DNA of 57,378 nucleotides from positions 1 through 57,378 of the forward strand of contig SWBL01000329.1 of assembly GCA_024195585.1 (NCBI GenBank), given 5' to 3'. Source of the DNA: Aureobasidium sp. EXF-3400. Taxonomy: Eukaryota > Ascomycota > Dothideomycetes > Dothideales > Saccotheciaceae. The translations under genes and the position numbers were made by a program. Every line of letters starts with the position of its first letter. Position 1 is the first letter of the stretch. This document shows positions 22,266 through 35,181 of the stretch, one piece after another. Below the pieces are notes generated by a model. It saw only the letters and a list, made by a program, of their open reading frames with translations. It did not search any database and was not told the origin of the DNA.

Positions 22266-24164
22266 TCGAGCAAGCATGATCCCGTATCTTAGTATTAGTA
22301 TGGTTCCTTCGCAGTCTTCGAATTGTCATCTTTGAAGCAATACACTCCCCACAAACCCTCCAATCTGTAGGTCTGTAGTGATATGCTAGTCCCTGAAGAT
22401 TGACTAGAGTAAGTGTCGATCAAGACGTCACGGATCGGAGTAGTTGTTCCAATGGATGCGGGAGGTACCTTGCTTCATAATCGCCAATCGACCACGGCCG
22501 CATTGAGCACCAGAAGACCCGTCTAAGGATTCGAACACTACCTGCTATCTGGAAGCTGTAGCGTTGCGACGTTCCTCGGGTCTATGTTACACTCTCCACA
22601 CAGCATCTCGCCATCCATAGGACCATGGTCTGACTAGACTCGTAGTTGCGTCAGCAACAAAACTTGCAACAATGAAAGCCTCCCGCAATGATGGCAACAG
22701 ATCTTTCATCGCCATAATTCTTGGACGAGGGAAGTAGCGCTATTCGCTGCGCCAATACCCCTCTGGCTCATCGCGCCGTGGCAACTCAAACCCTATCTTG
22801 CGGTGTTGCTCTAAATTGCAGATCACTTGCTTGAAGTAGGCAGTGGTGGTATAGAGGAGTCTTGACGTAGTTGCGTCATGAAGATATGCAAAGATGGTCC
22901 AACAGTGATATAAGATCTCGAGAGACGGCTACGCAAAGACGATGCTAGCAGCATTGGTATGCGTCCTTAATCTCCTGTCGTTCTCAATTCTTGTTGGACT
23001 CGTTGGACGGATCTTCTTGCTTCGGATATCAAATCCTCTTCTGCCGGTAAGCAAACTCTGGTAAGGACCTGTTGTTCGAATATTCTGCTGAAGGTCCACG
23101 GAAGAGAAAGTAATGAGATATCTCGAAGGTACTGCTGACATATCCAAGATGGTTGACCATTTCGTAGTGGTAGGCGGGATGTGAGACTTGCGGTGCTTAG
23201 GAAGAAGGCGACTAGCTGTGTAAGATTGCCCATGATTAGCTATACGTCTTGTGCGATAGCTCTGCTTTTGTAGTGCGCTGTTGATTACAGCCCTCTCATC
23301 TTAGCAGGTCGTCCCCGTGTGTCATACACTTCGAACAGGTCACGGCAGGTGGGAAATCGCCATGCCGGATTGTCAAAGTCTGACATAGTGCCAATCTTGG
23401 TTCTGTTACCCAGAAAGAATGGTACAGACGCGCAAAAACCATCTACCAGCCATTGAATTCGCTTTATGATTATATCCTTGATTGTGTGTTATAGGCCTCT
23501 GTATGGACTGATCAGCTGCAGAGATACCAGAGATAGAGTGAGCCTGTAACCACGCCAAATGTTGATAAGCCGAGCAGCACGGATTGATGTATACACATGA
23601 CAAGCGCGCCCTTGAATGTCTGTATTGGTGGAAACACGAGCTCGTCTTGACTCCAGTAAGATTGGCCCCAAGAATGTGAGACTCGCTCATGCCTTCACTG
23701 CTTAATTCGAGGTGGGTGTGGCCGTCGCACGACCATCAGATGCTGTACCGGAGCAAACCCCGTACTGAAACTTGAGACAGGTTAAAGCGGTCACATTGAG
23801 AGGCGTGAGTTGGAAGTCTGTGCAAGGATTTAAATGACAGCTCAAGTTGTTGAAAGTGTCGTTGACTGGAGGCAAGAATGACTGTGCCGACCAGGATGCC
23901 GGCTGAAGTACATCCTTCTCCGAGCATCGATTTGTATTCCCACTTCTGACATGCAATTTCTCTGGTCGGGGTTTAACTAGGCTCAAGTCTCCGAACCTAG
24001 AGAGTCGAGATCAACTGTCGCCATGATATTTCTCCCACAAACAGAAACATGGTAGCTCGGCAAGATTTCGCAGGATGCTTAAGACCGCCTATAGACGCCA
24101 CATGATGAAATACACGACGTACCAGTGGGGAAGAAAACATTCCCAACAGAAGATATTGATACTA
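22266..24164. other. 1.9 kb gene-poor stretch
   Basis: Short open frames exist on the minus strand (for example near 23702-23986, with four Cys and two NxT/NxS sites), but none starts with ATG in a recognisable protein or matches a family I know. Treated as intergenic. Confidence 0.4.
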
Positions 24165-24954
24165 TCATATTGGCTCGCAGAAAGAATCAGTCCGCCTCGT
24201 GTTCCTGCACACGCGTCGAATGAACGTCGAAACAAGCGAGACCATGCCCGGGTCCCTGGGTATCCAATGTCCGCCCAGATGTTCTGCAACTTCGGAGTTT
24301 CTACAGCTTCGAATGAGTTTCGCAGAATCTTCTGGGGCAATCATATGGTCCAATTTTGCCAAGATATGCAGGACAGGTGTAGTGAGCTTAGGTTCGTAAA
24401 AGCCACTGTAGAATGCCGGAGAGCCTTTGAAACCAGAGTATGCAATTACGAATTTGAGCGGTGGCTGTGGTATGGATGACAACAAGAAGGGGCTGCCTTG
24501 CTTGGCCATGGCAGCACGCCGTTCCACTGTGTTTTCGAGAATTGCAGCAATCATAACTGCGAGTGCTGCGCCCTGGGAGAACCCGATGATGGCGTCTACG
24601 GGTCGTTCGCGAAGCTGTGTAAAGATGCCTGTCAGACTTGCTTCCAACTCAACGTAGCGACTGCGGTCATCAAGGGCTTTCCACCAGGCATGGAGCCGGG
24701 TGGGCGACGTCTCGTCCAGGTCTTCTAGAAGGTCTACAGGACCGTCGACAAAGTCCATTTCAACTCCTGATGGATAGTGGTCCTTGAGTTCGGATTCGAT
24801 CGACCCCCACAGAGTTTTCATCTTCAAACGCATCATCTCGCTATTTTGGCCATATCCTTCTTATTTCAGCCTAGAACAACTTTGCGAAGCTGAAGTTCAG
24901 ATAAAACCAAGACTCACCATGTAGAACAAGCACGCGAAGTTTTTGAGATGCCAT
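24165..24954 (-). CDS. FSH1-type serine hydrolase
   Basis: Predicted 242-residue alpha/beta hydrolase in two exons (24954-24918 and 24856-24165), joined as VLVLHG-YGQNSEMM. The triad is clear: nucleophile in GFSQGAALA, Asp in AKLDHMI and His in GGHWIP, matching yeast Fsh1 and related fungal serine hydrolases. The N-terminus ASQKLRVLVLHG begins directly with the first beta strand, so it is probably cytosolic. Natural substrates are esters or thioesters; some relatives act in secondary metabolism. It sits beside the acyl-CoA ligase gene on the same strand, a pairing that may be functional. Confidence 0.87.
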
Positions 24955-25612
24955 GTTGATGTGTAAGAAGATAGTGATTGAGAAACAGTTTGAGTTGTCG
25001 TTCACCTGAAAGCAGGAAGGCAGCAGTCCTATATAAAGCTCACGGCAGCCATGAACTTTCACATGCGCTCCCATTGTCACATGCGCGTAGGTCTTATTCC
25101 TCTTGAAGACATGGTGCCCGATATGAACAGCCAGTAATTTGTTTTCTCACAAGCTGATCACCGAACCCTGTAAGGTAATACTGCTGCAAAAATGGCTTGA
25201 GACATGCAATCGGTCCAAGAGGAGACGTCTCGTTCTCGATTCATTGCATAAGCAATTTCCAAGCCACGTCCGGCTTTTTGGTAGGTCTTCTAAGCTGAGA
25301 CAAACGTGCGCAAGGCTGGGAAAGGGCCGATGGCCTGATAGATGTAACGACTAACGATCCGTAGGAATCACACTTAGCAACGATCGATCACTTGTTCGAC
25401 TTGATCTGGCCAGAAGATCGTTGGCGAACAGTCTGCTGGCCGAGCGAGACTAGCTGATTGGTGGTTTAAAACAGTACTTCTCGATGAAACAAGCTGCAGT
25501 ACCACCCAAAGTCACACGAAGATACTGCCAAAAGCACTCTGTCTCAACACATATATAACAATGATTACTATGATGAGACTAGAAACTGGTCGAATTCCTG
25601 GTGTTCAACTCA
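24955..25612. other. Intergenic between FSH1-like and acyl-CoA ligase genes
   Basis: Promoter of the FSH1-like gene and 3' flank of the ligase gene. No further gene recognised. Confidence 0.4.
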
Positions 25613-27730
25613 TTATCTGCCGCTAGTGATACCTTTTGCATACATCTGATCAATAAGAGTGCGATAGGTTTTCGCTGCCTCATGGCGTTTCAATTTGAGC
25701 CTGTTTCAGCACGATCAGTATGTTGCATCCAAGATTTATCCGGAATTACTTACGTGGGAGTCAGATTTCCATTTTCGATACTGAAGGGCTCTTCCAGCAG
25801 GGTAATAGCCCTCACACGTTCCAGACCATTCATGTTCCTCGAGATCTCGGCTTTTCTGATCTCATCCATGGCCGCTGCAACGACGCGTTCATCATGGAGT
25901 CCCGTGAAGAAGTCGTCCTCCACCACCATACTATCTTTGCGTGATAATGAGACTGGTGAATCTTCACGAAGCGTATTGAACGTCTTGGCAAATGTCGCTC
26001 GCTCGACTCCGATGATAGCAACGAGATACGACTTGTCGCTATCACCATGAACCATGATCTGAGAAACCCATGGAAGCTCTCCATGCAGGACGTTCTCAAT
26101 GCGTTCAGGCGAAACGTACTCGCCTTGTGCGAGCTTCAAGATATTCTTGCGCCTATCGACGACTCGTACTCGACCGAGGTTGTCGATCTCGCAGATGTCT
26201 CCGCTGCAGAACCACCCATCCTCTGTGAAGCTCTCGGCAGTCGCGGCTGGATTGAGGTAGTATCCAGAGAACAAGGTGTTTGAGCGGATAAGCAGCTCGC
26301 CACGTGGATTGGGCTGATCGGTGGTCATGTAGCCAAAGTCTTGAGCGTCCTGGAGACAGACCTCGACCGCTGGCAATACTGCTCCACAGGTCCCCACAGA
26401 TTCGTCCGAAGCATCCTGGGCTAATGTTATGGCGTAGGTTTCGGTCAATCCATAGCCTTGTTTGAACGTATTGTTCAGGCTATCGCGCAGGTAACTCTGG
26501 AGTAAGGGATCGATGGGAGCAGAACCACTGATCATAATGCGACAACAATCGAGCCCCAATCCCTTGGAAATTTGCCCATGTAGGAACGACAGAGTGTCTT
26601 TGTTGGTCAGGTCCATGGATCCGGCTGCTTGTGCTGTCTTTGCTTTCATGCCAGCTGCAAATCTAGAGTAGACTCGAGGAACGTTGATCATGTTGGTTGG
26701 CTGGAGGGCCTTGAGGTCATCGACAAGTGCTAGTACGTTGCCATGATAGTAGCCAATGCTAGATCCGGCCCACAGGCTAGCCCCTTCAATGACACGCTCG
26801 AAGATATGCGCCAGTGGTAAGAAAGAGCAGATTCTGTCGCCTTCGCGCAAATCCACGATGGACATGGCACACGAAGCAGCTGCTACAGCTGCCTTGTGAG
26901 TAAGAACCACACCTTTCGGCATTCCAGTCGTTCCAGAGGTATAGTTGATCGTGATGATGGTATCTGGTGAGGGAGGCTGGAAAGAGCGAGGATTGTGCTT
27001 GCCAACATCCTCCATATACTTCAGCGAGAAGACTGGCAGTCGTTCTGATGCGTCGGACATGTAGGTGTCTGCGTTTGGTTCCGAAGCGACATCGTCCATG
27101 ATGACGAGGAACTTGAGAGAGGGGCAGCGTGGGGCGAGACTTTGGAGTTTCTCCACATGGTCTGCAGATGCGCACACAACAGTGAGCGCAGCCTGGTTGA
27201 TGATGTATTCTGTCGCTTGAACTCCCAGGGTCTCATAGATGGACACTGTGAACAATGATTGCGACATGCAGCCGAGGTCCACTATCTGCCACTCAGGGCG
27301 ATTGTTGCACCATAATCCCACACCTCCCTGTGGCAAGCTACTGCAGATGTCCTGGTGAATTTTCATCAAGCCGGCGCCAAAGTTTTTCCTCCGTTCTGCA
27401 GCCGCGCTGTAGCTGATCCAGGAGTAAGGGCCATAACTGCTTGACTCAGTGTTGTAAGGTCTATATCCCAGGCAGTTGTGCGTCCTGTACACGCTGGCTG
27501 TTGAGGTCAGTTAGGGCCCTATCTGAAGGTACAATCAGGCACTAACCACTTCTTTCGAACATTTCATGCATTGTCGTTACGTTTTCGTCCAGGGTAGTGA
27601 GTAAGGCATCTTGGAACTTCCAGTTTCTGTAGACGGAGGATCTGCCAGGGACACGGGAGTTGCTCAAGGCCACACTGAAAGGAGAGCCTTTGGGTGGGCC
27701 TTCACGAATCTGATTGAGCAATTCTTCCAT
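25613..27730 (-). CDS. Long-chain acyl-CoA synthetase (AMP-dependent ligase)
   Basis: Predicted 671-residue enzyme in three exons (27730-27547, 27497-25754, 25700-25613), phases closing. It activates fatty or aryl-alkyl acids to CoA thioesters via an acyl-adenylate. The ATP/AMP signature YTSGTTGMPKG lies near residue 250, QGYGLTET near 400, and the fatty-acyl motif ...EDGWFCSGDICEID...DRRKNILKLAQGEYVSPERIE near 500. The N-terminal exon (SSVYRNWKFQDALL, NVTTMHEMFERS) is typical of the eukaryotic long-chain ACS family. The protein ends in SGR, which is not a standard peroxisomal signal, so location is uncertain. Length agrees with fungal Faa-type enzymes. Confidence 0.92.
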
Positions 27731-30327
27731 ATTTCTCGTTGTTTCTTTCTTGAACTTCGATCTTTGAAAATGGCGATTTTGGTAGACGGACTTGTAAAAA
27801 TGTTGACAGCAGCCTTTCCCCACGATGCAGCGCTTTCTTACTTATACGGAGTTCGAGCCGGGTCCCGGATGTGAAATCATGCATCCAGCCAGCAGTTGTT
27901 TCTGATAGTTTCTGTTCTTGGACGTTTGGTCCATAGATGTGACCGTTTCTGAACACAAAGTCTCATTTTGTGGCTGTTTTTACCACAACGTTCCGGATAT
28001 CCTCGGCTTCATCCGATGTGCAACAGTGGTTCCATGATCATTCTTGGGGCATATAGCTTTGTACACATGAACCATCAACGTTGCGTTCAACTTCCAGTGT
28101 CTGCTATGTTTGGTTCTTGCAACTGTACTTCTCACAGGTTTCGGAGACTTCATACGATGCTGGCCGAGATCTTCGGAAGATCCTGTCGGGAAAAGCAATC
28201 AGTGTTTCAAGCAATCGATACAATTCATCCAAAGATGGCGTTGGACAAACGTTCGATAGGGACCAGCACACAAGCAATGTGAGTCCTTGTTCAGTGACAC
28301 CTCTCCCGCCATGTGGTACATCAGCTTTATGGCAATCTTGACTCGTGATTATGTCTCTTGAAAGACACTAGTGATCATCACTCGGGTCTAGAATCTATCA
28401 TACTGACGTTGCTGCTAACGATAATCATGGTTTATCATGTTTCTTAAGGCAAGAGGCACGACGTTCTCAAATTTGTGAATCAATTTCTGGGTCGGTTGGC
28501 AATCGCGCTTTACTGGCCCTCTTCTAGTTCTCAACGCATAAATTCGACTCGATAAAGCCTATATCGTGCACAGCGACAGTGCCTTACCTTATGAATCGAT
28601 AATCCTTCGAGATCTAGATGCAGTCCGATAGTGCGTCAATCATCAATAAGCGTTGAAGCTTTCGGCTGTATACCGCGATCTAACAACAGTTACAGTGTTA
28701 GTTTCAACGGTCGTGATGAAATAGATCATGATCTACCAACGGTTACAGTGTCAGTTTCAACGGTCATTGCGGAGAGCTGAAGACAACGGTCTTGAGTGCT
28801 TTGAGTAAAGCCACGGGGATGGAGAAATTCAATAATTACCTCGGTATATACACATGGTCAACAGGACGGGAGTTGGTCTGCATTTTGGAAACATGCCAGG
28901 AGAATGCCTTGTGAACTATTCTGGGAAAAGAACAGCCGGAATCAACGTTTCTAATACCCTGGCTAGGTAATGTTCACAACCAGCACTAGCCGCCATCGGA
29001 CCCTTCGCACGTCCTGTACGACCCCACAAATAAGCAAGACCCGATATAGTCCTAGGGACCTCATCGTTCGTCGAGCTCAAAACAACTCCGAAAGACTTAC
29101 AGTTTTGGTTTGACTTTGATCTTTCCTTCAAGCGGCCACGAAGTCGCTTTTTCGGGATGCACAGGAGGGGCGTGCTGAGCTGGACTTGTCAAATGCTGCT
29201 GCTGTTTGATGCCATAGAGTCTTCGAAGTCACAGTAACCAATCACGCATCCGATTGACCGTTGTTGTTGTAACTAAGGGATTTCTGCTCGAATCCGAGAG
29301 TGTAACGCATGATTTCGTATCCCAGAATTGAAACGACCATGAATGCGAGTGCTGCAGATTAAGAGAATTGGAAGATTTCATTCACAGAATATGCACAATC
29401 CCGAGCCTGATTTCCAGGCTTGCTCCCGTTACCATCGAAGTGGGCATTCGAAGCATTATATCACTTGACCTTGTCTATGGCTCGTGAATTGGGTATGCAT
29501 CAGACAACTGTGCAATATGACGTGGCTGATGGCTGAAACTTCGACATGTAGTTCGCATGTGTGGTGCAATCATGTTTCGTGCCTGCATTTCTTGAGCTCC
29601 TGGCGACGAGCTTTGTTTCAGCTTCCCGCTCTCAGCTATACAATTTGATGCTGCTTCTTTCCTGACCTCAACGCCATCATGCCAGTATAGGTGAGGCAAA
29701 CTCTACACGCTTGGATGATCCGTCATGTCGCACTTGAGCTGTCACACTGCATGGGTGCATTAAGATCTTCCTCGACAGATTGAGTACATGGCGATCAAAT
29801 CCATGGAAAGAAGGATTCCATAGTGATGTTAACAAGATGCCAATGAATTTCACAATGAATTAATGAGAAAATTGAAACAGAAGTCTGAGATTACACACGG
29901 GTACTGCAGAACATGCCTCGTTCCTTCGGGCTCTAGCCGAGCGATCAAGATTGGCTTCTAGGAGCTCGTTTCTCATGGAAAACTCATGTGAACAAGAAAA
30001 CCAGGGTCGGATGTCTTTTGGGAGACACTCACCCGCAGTCCTATCCTTTTTCGTGCTGCGTCGCCTACATTTAAGCTTTCTCGTGTTCGGAGCCTCTTTG
30101 CCCGCTGCGCTTACGCAGCTCGCAAAGGACTAGCCCGATGCAGTAATTGGTAGTTCAGCTCATTGTTCTCCTAAAGATATGCTGGAGATAACAGAAAACA
30201 TGGTCTGGTTGACGCGGCGTTGTCAGACGTCTCCTGTGACTACAAGGACGAAATTACATATAGACTTACCACTGCCTATCCTGAGAACTATTTCTGTATT
30301 TTCTTCTTATTGAACTGTTCTTTAAAA
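27731..30327. other. 2.6 kb gene-poor stretch
   Basis: No convincing coding region on either strand. The first few hundred bases form the promoter of the acyl-CoA ligase gene. A two-copy 29-base direct repeat lies at 28684-28765. Confidence 0.4.
28684..28765. repeat. Two-copy direct repeat, 29 bases, 53-base period
   Basis: The units start CAACAGTTACAGTGT at 28684 and CAACGGTTACAGTGT at 28737. Both end TTTCAACGGTC, and they differ at two positions over 29 bases. Confidence 0.8.
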
Positions 30328-30933
30328 ATGTCGTTCTATGATTTTAAGCCTTTAGACAGTGTGTATCTCAACTCGATCATGAGCACTTAGGGTGCAGGGC
30401 ACTAAATGGTTACAGATAAGGGGAGGGAATTTGATCTGGCGAGGTATAGAAACAAGGTGGTCATCATTGTCAACATAGCATCCAAATGCGCTTTCACATA
30501 TCAGTTGGCGGAGCTTGAAGCTCTGTACAAAGGTTCGTCTGCACACAGGAGATCAGCACCAAAAGTGACATGTCTAACAAATCGACCAGATCTCAAGACG
30601 ACACATCCCGATGATGTTGAATTCATCGCTTTTCCATGCTATCAATTCGGATACAGTGAATCAGAGACAGAACAGGAAACCCAAACCTTTCGAGCGACCG
30701 ACTATGGTGTCAGTTTCACCGTCCTGAGGAAGACAGATGTCAACGGCGAGAAGGCATCTCCATTGTATCAGTGGATGAAGAGTGAGATGCCTGGGTTCAT
30801 GTGTAGCAGACGCGTGAAGTGGAATTTCGAGAAGTTCGTTATCGATCGTTATGGGAGAGTAGTACGTAGGTTCGCGAGCGAGCTGAGACCGGAGCTGCTC
30901 AAGCCTGCGGTCTTGAAAGCTCTGCAAGGTTGA
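30328..30933 (+). CDS. Divergent glutathione-peroxidase-like protein
   Basis: Predicted 163-residue thioredoxin-fold protein in three exons (30328-30358, 30416-30532, 30590-30933), phases closing. The family order is complete: MSFYDFKPL, IVNIASKCAFT with the peroxidatic Cys, FIAFPC-QFG, DVNGEKASPLYQWMK and VKWNFEKFVID. Two sites usually kept are changed. The glutamine after FPCxQFGx is Ser (YSESE), and the resolving Cys of yeast Gpx3-like enzymes, expected about 12 residues further on, is Arg (TFRATDYG). The Asn of FPCNQFG is Tyr. It may be a low-activity peroxidase, a redox sensor, or a paralogue drifting towards loss. Confidence 0.82.
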
Positions 30934-31816
30934 AGTGGAGGAGCCGTGATCATGAGATACGATATCAAGTTGCATCACTCGCGCAATATGATTTGTTCGC
31001 GCGGTGAAACTCTAATCTGAAAAATAAACTTTCACCAAGCCTCAATTGATACACAAACAGCTGAGCCCCGAGGTTTTCAAGTGACGCCAAACCATTCAAG
31101 ACCGGGCTTCTCACATTGTCGACCAAGTGCATGCACTCTTTGCCAAGTCTTCTGGTGATTTTTGTGATGGTTCATGTTTTTTGCTTCAGAACTTTCTGGA
31201 TACCAGAGATTTCTTCCAATCATCATCAAAATTGTCCTTGGTTTGAGTCCGCGGCTACCAGAAAGCCCACGTGTGCGATCGGCCGATGTTGAGTGGCTGA
31301 CAAAATTTGTGGTTAGATGTGTTGATGGCAGGGTCAGCAGCGTTATTCATGTGGTTCTGTAGTCAGTTTCCAGGGCAAGATCAAAGGTTCTTGCGTCTCA
31401 CGCTTGACTAACTCATGCGTTGCGCAATATAGGGCGCTCACTATCCCAAGGTAGGCTTCCAACGCTTGCGCTAAGCTTGAGAATCCAGGATCGGAGAGAG
31501 CTGAAGGATATATCAAGAATCGATAGTACGCCACTGCTTCCATACAAAAGTCCGCGTCTCCCAAAAAGAAATCAGATCACGGCTTCCTCACCTACTTCAT
31601 ATCGGGATCTTGCTCTTTTTCCCAGGGCGAAATCGTCATGCCAGAAATCTTTTTGACATTTGTACTCATATGCACACTGCCGATAGAAAAACAGGAGTCA
31701 TTGAACAAGAACAAGAATCCTTCCGTTCCAGGCTTTTTCCTTCTCGGACACTATTGGATTGCTCTTAGCAGCAGAGCCGATGTTTTGATCCTCCTTGCAG
31801 TGGGGCTAGAATATCC
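30934..31816. other. Intergenic, no gene seen
   Basis: The 3' flanks of two convergent genes meet here. Several short frames are open but unrelated to known families. Confidence 0.4.
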
Positions 31817-32365
31817 TCACAAATGAGGACCTTGCGATCTCTTCACCAGATCCCCGATCGCTCTGAGCCCTGCCTCGGCTATCTCGACATCTTGTTCAGC
31901 AGTTCCACTACTCACGCCTATAGCTCCAACTACGACGCCATCAATCACTATCGGTACGCCACCAGTCAGTGTGCAAAACCTGCCACCGTTTGTGTACTGA
32001 ATGCCAAAGCCCATGCCACCAGGGAAGAAAGTCTTCGAGTTATAATGGGAAGTGGGAACACGATGTCCCGCTGCTGTGAAAGATTTGTTTATGGCGATGT
32101 CGATTGAGGTAAGTTTTGCCTTCGGCATGCGAGCAAAGTGGAGCAATTGGAGAGTGGAGTCGACTATCGCTATATTGACATCTGAGAATTCACAAGTGTC
32201 AGATTCTGACACTCCCGGTCCTTTTCTGGCTCATTCAAATATGGAGGGGGAGGAGCAAATACCGACACCTATTGCCTTTGCTTTTCGTTGTGACGCTGCG
32301 GATGCAGTTTCTGCTGCATGAAGTGTCAGGACAAGCAGGCTCTTGGCCGCCATTCCTGAGCCCAT
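31817..32365 (-). CDS. GlcG/HbpS family (DUF336) heme-binding-like protein
   Basis: Predicted 155-residue protein in two exons (32365-32263 and 32181-31817), joined AIGV-DVNIAIVD in frame. Family marks are the alanine-rich first helix, NIAIVDSTLQLLHFARMPKA, DIAINKSFTAAG, and the C-terminal GGVPIVIDGVVVGAIGVSSG followed by EQDVEIAEAGL. In bacteria HbpS and GlcG proteins bind heme or accompany oxidative and glycolate metabolism; fungal members are poorly studied. There is no signal peptide. A second ATG lies at 32353. It is convergent with the glutathione-peroxidase-like gene. Confidence 0.83.
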
Positions 32366-35181
32366 GGTGTCTCTAAAACTTTTTGCAGCTTTTGAGATTG
32401 TTGTTAATAACTATTTATCGAGTTTTGCTTCGATAGGTTTGAAGAAAATGGATAGTGCAAGAATGATGGGAAATGACATGGTGATATGTTTCGGGCAGAT
32501 AGGCTTTTGGTTCGGCAACTTAAAATCAGGATTCTTACAACAGATGCCGACTAATTGCCCGCTTCCCTACAGATGTATGACCTTGCCTAGGTTTTCGAAC
32601 CTTATACACTATGAACAATGGGTTCAAAGTGTAGCCAAACTTCAGAGATGTATGGTTGTCGCAGGAACGGCCTGTCGCCAGCATTTCCCCTATCGATGCC
32701 ATCGAAGCCAAGGATCTAGATATCTATACCATCATGGATCATACTGGAAGTGGGTTCTGCATAGTTCTTACCAGACCAAAATCTCGAGTATCAGTGTCTT
32801 TTCGAAGGAGGGTAAACGATGAGACTGTTTGTGCATCACGTCTTCCATTAACCTGTGCCCATGGCACTCAAAGGTCCAAGTAGACTCATCATCTAATCCA
32901 AGGAATCCGGCATGCAGAAAGTACATGTTTTTTTAGGCCATTTCTAGGGTCTTCTGTTAATTCTACAAGTTTCTGTCTGGCATGTCCTCTTGGGCCAAAT
33001 GTCAGTCTGGCCTCAGCCCATGTGTACAGCCCCATGACCCCACTTACGTGATGAACAAGATTGTGCTAGTCCTATGATTAATACTGTACAGGATTGGAGA
33101 GAAGACAGCAATTGTCGGCTGTGAGAACACACGCGGTGTCCCAGAATAACTGCGATTGTAACGTCCGACATTGGCGTGCAGATGTTGGGCCGTCAATATT
33201 CATGACTAGGTTGCGCGTCTCTTCCCACGACCTGACGAAGATTTACCTGAGAATCTTGCTGATCTGCAACTTGTTATGTGTACGAAGTCCCGCCGGCGAA
33301 AGACGTGTTGGAAACTCGATGATCCATCATAATCACCAGACAATTCAAGCGACAGGACGTCACTGCATCCTAGCACATCGACCAACAATACGAGTCAGGG
33401 AGAACAGATTCTTGATTTGTAATTGGAAAAATGGATGTATATGCAGAAGTATCTGCAAACACCTAAAAGGGACATGCAGGGCGAGATACGTTAGCGATCT
33501 ACCATGATCGACCGTGCGAAGGAGTCAAGACCGGTGGATCCCAGGAGGACCCCATGTCTGCACAGTCATGTCTTACGAAACTTGACACATGATGGCAGCC
33601 AATCACTGCCGTGCCTGAAGAATTCGGATAGACGGAATGTGCCTAATCCAACGCGATAATTTTTAAACTCAAGATGGCCGTCATACTCGATCTGGCAAAA
33701 CCAGGGACGAGGTCTGATCTGCAGCCATAGCTTAATTCCCCACCAGATACGAAGTATAGAGATATGCTAGGTGGGCTATGGCATGCAAGCCCCTTGGTCT
33801 TTTAAAGTCTCCAGTCTCTTGTTGAATGTGTGCAATGCTGCAAGAATAGAGTATTGATGGTACTGGAAGACGCTCTGGACTTTCCAAAATCGCAGCCGTG
33901 ATTCAAACAGGACTGATTGATGTCAATCTAAGTATTCCTGGGATTTCTTGGCCAACCTCGCTTTAATCACGCATCTACACCCACGTGCCGCTATCCGTGA
34001 GCAAGGCGAGTAATCTTTGAGCCGTTTTAAAAATCATCTTGGCGCATGATGGAGTCGGAATCCAGGATTCGAGGATTCATGGCGACTGGCGAGCAGCGCT
34101 GGTAGACGTCAGATTCGAAAAGGCGCGCCGACCCACCTGCTGATCAATGATTGTATGCGCGGTGCTATCGCACCTTTCCCTTTTGGACTCGAGAATCTGC
34201 TTGACAGGTCGCATTACCGAATACGGTCAACGCATGTTGTTGTACTTGGCGGAGCGGAGATCTCTTCTGCGCACGGCGATTATTTGTTCAGGATGAGTTG
34301 GGACAATGAATCGCGTACGTGAGTCGACCGACAGATCCCACTAGCATTGTCAGATTGCTTGTATGCAGCAGGTTGTAGACGCCCCATATCACTGACTCCC
34401 AGCATGGCTAGTCCGAGAAGATCGCGTCGAGTTTGTTCAGATTCTGAATCTACCGAATCAGGCCAACGCCTGACTCAAGATCGACAAGTCAACCAGATCT
34501 TTTGAATCGAATGAGGAGATCTGGAAACGCTTGTTTCTCGAGAAACCCTGTGGTGAGACCCTTCACGAGAAACCGATTGGTAGGGTTTGACGCCATCTAC
34601 ATGGAGACTGACATAATTTGCATGCACAAAGCGCGTTGAGATACCCCAACTCCTGAAACCACAATCCAAAAAGGTTGGATCTCCGAAAGCATGACGATCT
34701 TTTTCAGTGCCAAGCTCAATGCCATGGCCCATGGAAGTCAAGGATTCGAGTAGACCCACAATGCACGCTCCCCATCCGGTATACAAGACTTGCAGGGTCG
34801 TGATGGCACGGTCCGAGCGGCCGAAGGCGATCATGCACGTGCAACGAGGATTAAGACCCTCCAGATGATCATTGCTATACGAAGTATAAGCCACCAAAAT
34901 TGATCATCCCAGAAGACCACCACTTGAGCAACTCCACTGCATCATGTTGGGCAACCGTAGGAAGATCTTCCTGTCGGCAAGCAAGGTCTCAGAGGAAACA
35001 CGACTTTGGGGACTCGAGAAGGGATCTTCAAAGCGCTGGACATGAGTGCTGAGAGAGACCAACGACCAGATATAAAGACGACCAGGATTCCACACCCTCT
35101 GCCTTCTCATCATCATCATCTTAACGAGCTTCTCATTCAATCATCTCATCTCCACCAACGCTTTCTACTTCATCATTCAAA
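32366..35181. other. 2.8 kb gene-poor stretch upstream of the repeat precursor
   Basis: No convincing gene on either strand. The right-hand end is the promoter of the repeat precursor, with TATAAA at 35071-35076, 106 bases before its ATG, and a CT-rich leader. A regulatory role for the rest is possible but unsupported. Confidence 0.45.
35071..35076 (+). promoter_or_regulatory. TATA box of the repeat-precursor gene
   Basis: TATAAA lies 106 bases before the ATG at 35182, followed by a pyrimidine-rich leader with TCATCATCATC. Both are common in strongly expressed fungal genes for small secreted proteins. Confidence 0.55.

Noticed and set aside
22500..22560. GGATTCGAAC, resembling the reverse complement of a tRNA B box
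   Set aside because: The bases beside it do not form a T stem, and no matching A box or acceptor stem is present. I found no supportable tRNA gene in the window.
23702..23986. Small Cys-containing minus-strand frame that could be a secreted protein
   Set aside because: No ATG in frame, no signal peptide, and no recognisable cysteine pattern.
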